Shown one piece after another: positions 52,685 through 61,624 of a stretch of 64,000 bases of DNA (position 1 is the first letter of the stretch; the number at the start of each line of letters is the position of its first letter). The translations under genes and the position numbers were made by a program. The notes beneath the pieces were generated by a model that was not told the origin of the DNA, did not search any database, and saw only the letters and a list, made by a program, of their open reading frames with translations. The stretch lies in NCBI GenBank assembly GCA_017632935.1, contig JAGBQJ010000036.1, positions 1-64,000 of the forward strand, given 5' to 3'. The DNA is from Bacteroidales bacterium. Its GTDB lineage: Bacteria; Bacteroidota; Bacteroidia; Bacteroidales; F082.

Positions 52685-53395
52685 ATGAATAAGACTACGA
52701 AGGTTTTAGCAGCCTTAATGCTAATGGTGACGGCATTCGTTGCCGTGGGATGTCTGAACATCGGTAAGCCGCACAAAAAACACCAAAGTGTTGACCTTGG
52801 CCTGCCCAGCGGAACGAAGTGGGCTACCTGCAACGTGGGAGCGAAAACCCCTGAAGCGTTTGGCGGCTATTTTGCTTGGGGCGAGACGAAACCCAAAGAA
52901 AGGTATGATTGGAGTAATTACCAGTATACCATGGGTACTGACTCAGAAATGATGAAATACTGCACCAATCCTGAGTATGGAATCAACGGTTATACTGACG
53001 GATTACTTTTTTTGGAACCTGGAGACGATGCCGCGACGGTCAATTGGGGCAAGAAATGGCGGACGCCTACTTTTGAACAGTGGAAAGAGTTGCATGAAAA
53101 CACCACCCAAAGCGTGACCGTCAGAAACGGCGTGAATGGTATGCTATTTACTGGCAGAAACGGCAAGAGCATTTTCCTGCCTTTTGCCGGCTCCTCCGCC
53201 AAGAATGCCACAAAAAGGGGACAAAACGAAAACGGCTCTTACTGGACGAGCTTGCTTCACACGGAAAGCCATGCCGACGCCTCGGACGCTGCCATGATGT
53301 ATTTTATCTCTAACAATACACCCAATATGTCATTTGTAGAGATTGAGGCTCCCCGATATATGGGTATGACCATCCGTCCGGTGCGGAAGAAATAA
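52685..53395 (+). CDS. lipoprotein with Fibrobacter major-paralogous-type domain
   Basis: A 236-residue lipoprotein; lipobox FVAVGC (Cys about 23). The mature part has the Fibrobacter succinogenes major paralogous domain pattern: VDLGLPSGTKWATCNVGA, YFAWGETKPK, KWRTPTFEQWKEL, GRNGKSIFLPFAG and a final MTIRPVRK. The domain is widespread in Bacteroidales surface proteins and of unknown function. A shorter relative lies at 56888. Confidence 0.82.
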   Translation: MNKTTKVLAALMLMVTAFVAVGCLNIGKPHKKHQSVDLGLPSGTKWATCNVGAKTPEAFGGYFAWGETKPKERYDWSNYQYTMGTDSEMMKYCTNPEYGINGYTDGLLFLEPGDDAATVNWGKKWRTPTFEQWKELHENTTQSVTVRNGVNGMLFTGRNGKSIFLPFAGSSAKNATKRGQNENGSYWTSLLHTESHADASDAAMMYFISNNTPNMSFVEIEAPRYMGMTIRPVRKK

Positions 53396-53407
53396 TTGTT
53401 GGATTTT

Positions 53408-53435
53408 GTAGAGAAGGTGTGCACACTATCTCTAC
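53408..53435. repeat. dispersed palindrome, copy 2 (imperfect)
   Basis: GTAGAGAAGGTGTG with a mostly complementary second arm; three changes from copy 1. It sits just behind the lipoprotein gene stop. Confidence 0.65.
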
Positions 53436-53444
53436 CAGCTTGAC

Positions 53445-53493
53445 AAAACTCTGGGAAAAAATCAAGTAAATTTAGATTTTTCCCCAGAGTTTT
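53445..53493. repeat. 49-bp palindrome, left boundary of the DUF4143 ATPase unit
   Basis: AAAACTCTGGGAAAAAATC (53445-53463) pairs with GATTTTTCCCCAGAGTTTT (53475-53493) across 11 bases. It abuts the stop of the ATPase gene and could serve as its terminator. An equally long relative lies at 54835-54883. Confidence 0.75.
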
Positions 53494-54795
53494 CTATTTT
53501 GAGATACAAAATGTCGCATAAAGCGGCACGGCTTTGATGTTGTTGTCGAAGCCGAAATGCTTTTGCGAAATTCGTATGGAATAGGGTGAATTGTACTTTT
53601 TCGAGAACAAGTTCATGCTGATGGCTTTGTTGCGTTTGCCTTTTTTTACCTCAACGGGAATGATGCCGCTGTCAGTTTGCAGCACGAAATCCACCTCGGC
53701 CGTGTTGTCGTTTTTCCAATAGTAAAGCGGAATTTGGTTGGCTTTAAATTGTTGTGCCACATAGTTTTCGGCTAAGGCTCCCAAAAAGTTATTGTCTTGC
53801 TCAATGGTTGAAAGTATAGTTGGGTAGGAGATGCCCGATTTCATGGTGAGCAGGCCCACATCGGCCATGTAGAGTTTGAAGTCGGAGAGGTCAGCATAAG
53901 CTGCAATAGGCATAAGGCCTTGTGTGGTCTTTTGGCATTTCAGCACAATGCCCGCCGACTCTAACCAGTCGATGGACTCGCCGAACAGTGTGGCACTGCC
54001 GCCTTTCTGCACCACTTTGTATTGGAACTTCGTGTTTTCCTTGGCTAATTGCGTAGGAATGGAGTTGTAGCACGCCCGAATCTTGACCGAAGTGGAGGCC
54101 GTGGCGTATTTGGCCATGTCCGCCAAGTACTCATTAACGATGCGGCTTTGAATGTCAACAATGTCGATGAAACTCTGAGTTTCAACAAACTGCCTCACCA
54201 CGGCAGGCATTCCGCCCGTAATCAGATATTGCCGATACAACTCGATCAGCATTTGGTGGATACCGTTTTCCAAAGGCTTGCTGTCGGCGAAATGGCTTTT
54301 GGTTTCCTCAGCGAAGAACCGCTTGCCCATTGCCCAAAGAAATTCTTCGAAATCAAGCGGATACATATAGATTTCATCGACCTTACCAACAGGGAAAGAA
54401 TATTTCTCGCGGTTGACGGCCACACCAAGCAGACTTCCGGCGGCCACTACATGATATTGGGGCGCTTCCTCGCAAAAGACCTTCAACGCCATCAATGCCC
54501 GTTCGCTGCTTTGGATTTCGTCGAAGATGATGAGGGTTTTGCCCACTTTAATCGGTTGATTGTAAGTGGCTTCAAGGTATTGGATGATTCTTGTCGGGTT
54601 GAGGTCGCCTTCAAAAATCGCGGCCACAGCCACTTGGTTTTCCAAATGCACATAGATGGTGTTCTCGAAATAGGAGGCTCCAAATTCTTTCAGGATATAG
54701 GTCTTGCCCACCTGCCTCGCGCCGTTCACGATGAGCGGCATCCGGTTCTTTTTGTCTTTCCATTGGACCAATTCGGCCATCACTTTTCTTTCCAT
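53494..54795 (-). CDS. AAA_14 / DUF4143 ATPase
   Basis: A 433-residue ATPase. Walker A is NGARQVGKT (about 24-32), Walker B is LIIFDEIQSSERAL (about 88-101), and VVAAGSLLGVAV is the sensor region. The DUF4143 part (about 215-400) ends in a nuclease-like segment, WKNDNTAEVDFVLQTDSGIIPVEVKKG, whose E-x-D...E-x-K pattern resembles a PD-(D/E)XK fold. The cellular role of the family is not settled. The gene is closely bounded by matching 49-bp palindromes on both sides, so it may be a mobile cassette. A promoter box lies at 54815-54822. Confidence 0.85.
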   Translation of the reverse strand: MERKVMAELVQWKDKKNRMPLIVNGARQVGKTYILKEFGASYFENTIYVHLENQVAVAAIFEGDLNPTRIIQYLEATYNQPIKVGKTLIIFDEIQSSERALMALKVFCEEAPQYHVVAAGSLLGVAVNREKYSFPVGKVDEIYMYPLDFEEFLWAMGKRFFAEETKSHFADSKPLENGIHQMLIELYRQYLITGGMPAVVRQFVETQSFIDIVDIQSRIVNEYLADMAKYATASTSVKIRACYNSIPTQLAKENTKFQYKVVQKGGSATLFGESIDWLESAGIVLKCQKTTQGLMPIAAYADLSDFKLYMADVGLLTMKSGISYPTILSTIEQDNNFLGALAENYVAQQFKANQIPLYYWKNDNTAEVDFVLQTDSGIIPVEVKKGKRNKAISMNLFSKKYNSPYSIRISQKHFGFDNNIKAVPLYATFCISK

Positions 54796-54814
54796 AGCGC
54801 TTCATTTTACCCCG

Positions 54815-54822
54815 CAAAAATA
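54815..54822 (-). promoter_or_regulatory. -7 promoter box for the DUF4143 ATPase (TATTTTTG on the minus strand)
   Basis: CAAAAATA on the plus strand, 20 bases upstream of the start at 54795. A second TATTTTTG on the plus strand lies at 54825-54832. Confidence 0.5.
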
Positions 54823-54834
54823 ATTATTTTTGAT

Positions 54835-54883
54835 AAAACTCTGGGAAAAAATCTGAATTTTTATGATTTTTCCATAGAGTTTT
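54835..54883. repeat. 49-bp palindrome, right boundary of the DUF4143 ATPase unit
   Basis: AAAACTCTGGGAAAAAATC (54835-54853), identical over 19 bases to the left copy, pairs with GATTTTTCCATAGAGTTTT (54865-54883) across 11 bases. Confidence 0.75.
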
Positions 54884-54893
54884 ATTGATAAAT

Positions 54894-54980
54894 TGCGCAA
54901 ATGGGCAAAAACTCCCATAGTTGCGCAACTTATTGAAAGATTTTCTGCGCAAATAGTGCTTTCTGATGCCATTTGCGCAG
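54894..54980. repeat. cluster of four TGCGCA sites in two hairpins
   Basis: TGCGCA occurs at 54894, 54922, 54946 and 54974, spaced 28, 24 and 28 bp. The first two flank a small ATGGG/CCCAT hairpin. The last two are arms of an 11-bp perfect inverted repeat (TCTGCGCAAAT at 54944, ATTTGCGCAGA at 54970). No gene is present. Function unknown; a protein-binding site array or transposon end is possible. Confidence 0.5.
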
Positions 54981-55057
54981 ATTATCTTTGGATTTTCTGC
55001 GGAAATGTGTTTTTGAAAAACTTTTCTCCTTTTTCGTGTGTTTGAAGTCATTTTCCT

Positions 55058-55065
55058 TATATTTG
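55058..55065 (+). promoter_or_regulatory. -7 promoter box (TATATTTG) without an adjacent gene
   Basis: TATATTTG is followed by CACCGTCATT, as after the box at 52638. The next ATG (55103) opens only an 11-codon frame starting MNKKLL, perhaps a remnant of a lipoprotein gene. Otherwise 55066-55213 holds nothing recognisable. Confidence 0.35.
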
Positions 55066-55213
55066 CACCGTCATTCGATTGAAACATCAATTGATAGTGA
55101 CAATGAATAAGAAATTGCTAAATAATGCAACAATTTGATAAATAAAAGATTATAAACAAAAATATTGGCCTATGAGATAACGCATAAAAGCGATATGCAC
55201 ATCATAGAATAGG

Positions 55214-55392
55214 AAAAAGCGAAGTAGCTTATTCTGGATTCCTTGAAACTTCGACACTTTCAAAATCCTCCCGGAGTAAAGCAACGACGCTCCCGTCATT
55301 TGGCGTGGGCTTTACTCGTTGTAATTGGGAGGATTAGGTAGTCGAAGACCTCAAGGAATCCGATGAAGGCGACAAAGTGCCACGCTTTTTTT
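55214..55392 (+). ncRNA. candidate structured RNA, rod-like hairpin of about 180 nt
   Basis: Nested complementary segments form one long irregular hairpin. AAAAAGCG (55214) pairs with CGCTTTTT (55383), GGATTCCTTGA (55236) with TCAAGGAATCC (55351), CTTCGAC (55249) with GTCGAAG (55341), AATCCTCCC (55264) with GGGAGGATT (55327), and GAGTAAAGC (55274) with GCTTTACTC (55309). Internal loops separate the helices and the 3' end runs into TTTTTTT, as for a rho-independent end. Size and rod shape resemble 6S RNA, but no 6S sequence signature was recognised. The strand is taken from the terminal T run. Confidence 0.5.
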
Positions 55393-55487
55393 GTGTGTAT
55401 GTCTTAAACTATTGGCACATCTAAACAAATAACAAATTCAAAACAAAACCGATGGGCCAATGGGATATAACTGGCGACAATTGTATT

Positions 55488-55937
55488 ATGAAACTTAGAG
55501 TATTATTTGTATTTGCAATCTTATCATGTTCAGTATTTGCATACTCACAATATGTGATTCCGAATTTCTCAAATGAGACGTCGTATAGCAATTCAAGAAG
55601 TTCTTCAGGAGAACGTATCGGTAATATATCAGCGGATTTTGGTTGGGAGAGAAATATTAGGCAACTTGGTTATGAAGAAGCGGTGCAGTTTCGTTTTTAT
55701 CCAGATGGAACGGTTTGGCACCATTATTGGGACTATGATGCAAATCTAATCAAAAGAAATGGAACAGATAGGTATGAAAGTGGTACCTATGTCATCACCG
55801 AAAGCAATTCGAGAAAAATTAGGTTTACCATAACTTGGTCGAATGGAAGGCAGAAAAGTGGATACATTGATTATTCGATGCATACGTATGCAGAACTCCA
55901 CTATGATATGAAAGTGTATGAAGAATTGTCTCGTTAG
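55488..55937 (+). CDS. small secreted protein, function unknown
   Basis: A 149-residue protein with a signal peptide (about 1-21, MKLRVLFVFAILSCSVFAYS). The mature part is rich in Ser, Tyr and aromatic residues with a FYPDGTVWHHYWDYD stretch and a beta-type pattern. No family recognised. The start at 55488 begins the signal peptide. Its leader (around 55444-55468) and its 3' end recur together at 57511-57578, marking a collapsed second copy. A+T-rich, suggesting acquired DNA. Confidence 0.6.
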   Translation: MKLRVLFVFAILSCSVFAYSQYVIPNFSNETSYSNSRSSSGERIGNISADFGWERNIRQLGYEEAVQFRFYPDGTVWHHYWDYDANLIKRNGTDRYESGTYVITESNSRKIRFTITWSNGRQKSGYIDYSMHTYAELHYDMKVYEELSR

Positions 55938-55982
55938 TTTAAATAACAGAATTGCTTATTTTGTTATTTCGTTGTTTTAAAT

Positions 55983-56008
55983 ACTAGCGCCCACTAGTGG
56001 GCGCTAGT
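55983..56008. repeat. perfect 26-bp palindrome
   Basis: The arm ACTAGCGCCCACT is followed immediately by its complement. It lies between two small genes. There is no T-tract, so termination is doubtful. Confidence 0.7.
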
Positions 56009-56032
56009 GGAACCAACTTTAAAAACAATAAT

Positions 56033-56212
56033 ATGGTAGTAAGAATAATTGGCCTAATAATTAGTATAGCAATGATAATACTGGGATTAAACGGTGGTTT
56101 TGTATTAAAAGGTACAAATAGCAGCATGGCATTAGTAATTGTCGGTGTTGTTTTCCTAGTGTTTGACATAATAGGAATAGTAAGATATAGTAAAAAGAGA
56201 AAAATGAATTAA
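56033..56212 (+). CDS. small membrane protein, two membrane segments
   Basis: A 59-residue protein with two hydrophobic segments (about 3-22 and 32-50) and a basic tail (RYSKKRKMN). No family recognised. The ATG at 56033 is preferred because the upstream extension runs into the palindrome. It is 12 bases upstream of the next gene and probably co-transcribed with it. Confidence 0.5.
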   Translation: MVVRIIGLIISIAMIILGLNGGFVLKGTNSSMALVIVGVVFLVFDIIGIVRYSKKRKMN

Positions 56213-56224
56213 ACTTAGATTAAT

Positions 56225-56800
56225 ATGGGAATAATTTATAGAGCAGTTGGTGGCGTTATGGATGTAAATAAAGCCATCAAACAAAACAAAGCACAAAACA
56301 ATGATTCCGCCCAAACCGTTGTGGTCCAGAATAGGTTTTCTATTGATGTGCCATCGTTTTTAGAACCAACGACCAGATTCGGCGAGGACGCATCTGTACA
56401 GTATTGGAGTAGGACGTTAGATGTCTCATTCCAAGTTATTGATGAGCCTAAGCAAGAGTTTGTTGATGCTATTGAAGAATTGAGAAACGAATTGCCAGGT
56501 TTTGAGGAAGATAATACTCTCCTTGATCATATGGCGACAATGGTGTTAAGCAATCTGTTTGATGATATTGATAAAGTTGAGATTGAGAATTATCAGAGAA
56601 TCGTTATTAATGGATTGAAAGCTGTTATGCTCAATGCGTTCCAAAAAAGGACGTTTTTTAAAGATGCGTTATATGGGAGTCTTGCTTTTATTGAAGGGAA
56701 GGATACATTGTATCAGATAATCATATTATCGGGTGGCACAAGTATCCTAAAACTGTCTGACAAATTGGAACAATCAATTTATTCTTTTAAAGAACTGTAA
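56225..56800 (+). CDS. hypothetical protein
   Basis: A 191-residue protein without a signal peptide or membrane segment. After a short polar N-terminus it shows a mixed alpha/beta pattern starting at NRFSIDVPSFLEPTTRF. It may be a domain of the kind found in small lipoprotein-associated proteins (PsbP/Mog1-like folds begin similarly), but that is a weak impression only. Follows the small membrane protein gene closely. Confidence 0.5.
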   Translation: MGIIYRAVGGVMDVNKAIKQNKAQNNDSAQTVVVQNRFSIDVPSFLEPTTRFGEDASVQYWSRTLDVSFQVIDEPKQEFVDAIEELRNELPGFEEDNTLLDHMATMVLSNLFDDIDKVEIENYQRIVINGLKAVMLNAFQKRTFFKDALYGSLAFIEGKDTLYQIIILSGGTSILKLSDKLEQSIYSFKEL

Positions 56801-56842
56801 TTGAGCTGTATTAGAGCTAAACGACGACTAAAAGCTAAAGAT

Positions 56843-56894
56843 TCAATCAATTAAAAGTTGCGCCCGACACGAATAAGGGATATTTATATGAAAA
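56843..56894 (+). repeat. shared leader sequence, copy 1
   Basis: A roughly 50-base segment running into the start codon (core CCCGACACGAATAAGGGATA). It is repeated with few changes at 58251-58303 in front of a different gene. It may be a common 5' leader or a recombination site. Confidence 0.65.
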
Positions 56895-57490
56895 ATATGA
56901 GAATAATATGGGCTTTAACCTCCATTTTTCTTGCTTGGGGAATGATATTGTCAAGTGGTATGTGTACTTCTCTATTTGGACAATCTGGTAAGTTGAATGG
57001 GCATGATTATGTTGATTTAGGACTCCCATCGGGAACGAAATGGGCGTCATGTAATCTAGGAGCAAGTTCGCCTTCTGATTATGGAGATTATTTTGAGTCA
57101 ATCTATAATGATGTGTATTCTGGACGTAAGAGTGACGACATTGTCACTAAAAGATGGGGAAGTGGCTGGGTTATGCCGACATATAATGATTTTGTTGAGT
57201 TGGAAAACAATTGTACTTGGCAATGGACTACAAAAAATGGGAAAAATGGATATGTTGTAAGAGGCCGCAATGGGAATTCCATTTTTTTGCCAGCTGCAGG
57301 CCTTCGAAGCGGAAGTAATCGTGCTCTCCAATATGCTGGTTCTTATGGTAGATATTGGAGCTGTACTCATCACGTTATGGATAGGATGATAGGTGTGTAT
57401 GATCTTTACTTTGATTCTGGACATTATAATGTGAGTAACAGCTTTCAAGTGCTTCAAGAACAGTCTATAAGGCCCGTGAGCCATAGGTAA
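56888..57490 (+). CDS. secreted protein with Fibrobacter major-paralogous-type domain
   Basis: A 200-residue relative of the lipoprotein at 52685. A hydrophobic export signal (about 5-30) contains LSSGMC, which may be a lipobox. Then come YVDLGLPSGTKWASCNLGA, GWVMPTYNDFVEL, GRNGNSIFLPAAG and a final IRPVSHR. It is shorter than the first copy because the YFAWGE segment is reduced. The start is chosen at 56888, right after the shared leader. Confidence 0.75.
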   Translation: MKNMRIIWALTSIFLAWGMILSSGMCTSLFGQSGKLNGHDYVDLGLPSGTKWASCNLGASSPSDYGDYFESIYNDVYSGRKSDDIVTKRWGSGWVMPTYNDFVELENNCTWQWTTKNGKNGYVVRGRNGNSIFLPAAGLRSGSNRALQYAGSYGRYWSCTHHVMDRMIGVYDLYFDSGHYNVSNSFQVLQEQSIRPVSHR

Positions 57491-57510
57491 TTAACCTTAG
57501 TAATTAAAAG

Positions 57511-57578
57511 CAAAACCGATGAAACGATGGGATATATGATATGAACACTAAGAAGAATTGTCTCATTAGTTTATATAA
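57511..57578 (+). pseudogene. collapsed copy of the small secreted protein gene at 55488
   Basis: CAAAACCGATG and ATGGGATATA match the leader at 55444-55468. After a short join, AAGAATTGTCTC plus TTAGTTT and ATAAC match the 3' end at 55921-55947 in 25 of 27 positions. The coding middle (about 440 bases) is missing, so this is an internal deletion remnant of a duplicated unit. Confidence 0.55.
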
Positions 57579-57583
57579 CCGAA

Positions 57584-57620
57584 CATTAGTGTTTCTTTTT
57601 AAGGGACACTAATGGTTTTT
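57584..57620 (+). terminator. terminator-like hairpin
   Basis: CATTAGTGT (57584) pairs with ACACTAATG (57606) and a run of T follows. Confidence 0.55.
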
Positions 57621-57645
57621 GTAAATGATTCAAAAAACTGACATT

Positions 57646-58080
57646 ATGAAAGTATTAAAAAGAACACTAGTATTGGCAATGTTTGTTGTTTTGACGCTGA
57701 TTGCGTGCAAATCGTTTGCGCAACGCGGCCTTGTCGAATTAACTCTTGATGGAACAATAGGACAGTATCCCGTTGTAATGGAGCTGCAGGTTTACTATGG
57801 AGCAGTACCAGCGATATGGGGCGGTAGTTATTTTTACAAGTCCCAAGGATCTAAGAATAGGATTATGCTTTCTGAAGACTTGAACCTTGATGAAGCTGAT
57901 GGCGCTAAACCTAGATTGGAAGAACGTGTGAATGACAAGGTTACGGGCGTATTTTATGTCAGCAGTTGGAATTTGGATGGTATGAAAGGGACATGGATGC
58001 GTACCAAAGATAACAAACGTTATTCATTTACTTTGAAGACGGTTAAGTCAGAATGGATTCCTGATTCTGCCAATTGGTAA
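57646..58080 (+). CDS. small exported protein, function unknown
   Basis: A 144-residue protein with an N-terminal export signal (KVLKRTLVLAMFVVLTLIAC); LIAC could be a lipobox, or cleavage could follow SFAQ. The mature part, GLVELTLDGTIGQYPVVMELQV and FYVSSWNLDGMKGTWMRTKDNKRYSF, has a short beta-barrel-like or lipocalin-like pattern seen in small Bacteroidetes proteins. No firm family. The start is at the export signal. Confidence 0.6.
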   Translation: MKVLKRTLVLAMFVVLTLIACKSFAQRGLVELTLDGTIGQYPVVMELQVYYGAVPAIWGGSYFYKSQGSKNRIMLSEDLNLDEADGAKPRLEERVNDKVTGVFYVSSWNLDGMKGTWMRTKDNKRYSFTLKTVKSEWIPDSANW

Positions 58081-58096
58081 GCCAACAAATCAGTAT

Positions 58097-58128
58097 TGAT
58101 ATTGGGGCCTTCAAACAGGGCAATATCA
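58097..58128 (+). other. intergenic hairpin
   Basis: TGATATTG (58097) pairs with CAATATCA (58121), with CCT/AGG inside. No T-tract follows. The rest of 58081-58250 is A+T-rich and holds no gene that can be recognised. Confidence 0.4.
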
Positions 58129-58250
58129 TAGTTGGTTATTAGTAAATCAGTAAAGAAGATTCGTAGTAGAACTCAACATGTGCCGCAAAAAATGTTTTAG
58201 GTGCATTTACCAACCATTTTGTCAATAAGTATTGTTGCATTTATAAATAA

Positions 58251-58303
58251 TCAATTAATTAAGAAGTTGCACCCGACACGAATAAGGGATATTTTTATGA
58301 AAA
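58251..58303 (+). repeat. shared leader sequence, copy 2
   Basis: Closely matches 56843-56894, including CCCGACACGAATAAGGGATA up to the start codon; the coding sequences behind the two copies are unrelated. Confidence 0.65.
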
Positions 58304-58710
58304 TTAATGAAATTGTTGGATGTTCATTTATCCTTGCTTTGGGATTTATGTTTTCAAAAGGTGCTTTTGCCATCAACGAATACGATAGATTTGAGAGTAA
58401 TTGTTGCTCAAAGGAGTTGACAATCGATATCACAGTAGTGGGTAGATTTAGATACTTAGGATGGCTGTACACTTCGGCTAAGACTTGGGTGAATGTGTAC
58501 ACAGACGGTACCTATTATTATTGGACGTTTTGTGATCTCGAAGAAGGTGGTGGGGATAGCGAATCATGTCTCCCGAAGAGAATATATACGGATGAAAGAG
58601 GATGGTATCGCCTCTCGTATGGAGAAAAAAGCTACTTGTATTATATTAATGATAAAGACGATTATTGCATTGCTCAAAGTGTACGAGATTTGCATCGCAA
58701 AAGGTATTAA
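58297..58710 (+). CDS. small secreted protein, function unknown
   Basis: A 137-residue protein with a signal peptide (about 1-23, ending GAFA). The mature part is rich in Tyr, Trp and Cys (CCSKEL, DLEEGGGDSESCLP) and has a beta-type pattern. No family recognised. It is A+T-rich and carries the shared leader. The start at 58297 begins the signal peptide. Confidence 0.55.
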   Translation: MKINEIVGCSFILALGFMFSKGAFAINEYDRFESNCCSKELTIDITVVGRFRYLGWLYTSAKTWVNVYTDGTYYYWTFCDLEEGGGDSESCLPKRIYTDERGWYRLSYGEKSYLYYINDKDDYCIAQSVRDLHRKRY

Positions 58711-58753
58711 GCATTAATACAATAAGCTCTCAGATTACGATATCAGGATATTA

Positions 58754-58781
58754 GTAGAGACGGTGTATAAACCGTCTCTAC
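58754..58781. repeat. dispersed palindrome, copy 3
   Basis: Arms GTAGAGACGGT and ACCGTCTCTAC around GTATAA. The same family as 52586 and 53408. It lies nine bases before the convergent valS stop and may terminate both flanking genes. Confidence 0.75.
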
Positions 58782-58789
58782 TGTTTAAA

Positions 58790-61468
<2,679 letters not shown>

Positions 61469-61486
61469 AGTCGTAAAAATGAAGCG

Positions 61487-61494
61487 CAAAAGTA
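61487..61494 (-). promoter_or_regulatory. -7 promoter box for valS (TACTTTTG on the minus strand)
   Basis: CAAAAGTA on the plus strand, 19 bases upstream of the start at 61468. Confidence 0.5.
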
Positions 61495-61556
61495 GTGTTT
61501 TTTCGGCTATGCTCGGACTTTTTTCGCCAATTTTGCGATGGCATTGATTATTTTCC

Positions 61557-61564
61557 TATTTTTG
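61557..61564 (+). promoter_or_regulatory. -7 promoter box (TATTTTTG) for the first POT transporter
   Basis: A perfect TAnnTTTG match 61 bases before the ATG at 61625; the leader contains repeated AAAATCA. Confidence 0.5.
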
Positions 61565-61624
61565 TCCGTTAATTGGAAAACGAGAAATCAATTTAAAAAT
61601 CAATAATCATTAAAAATCACAATT

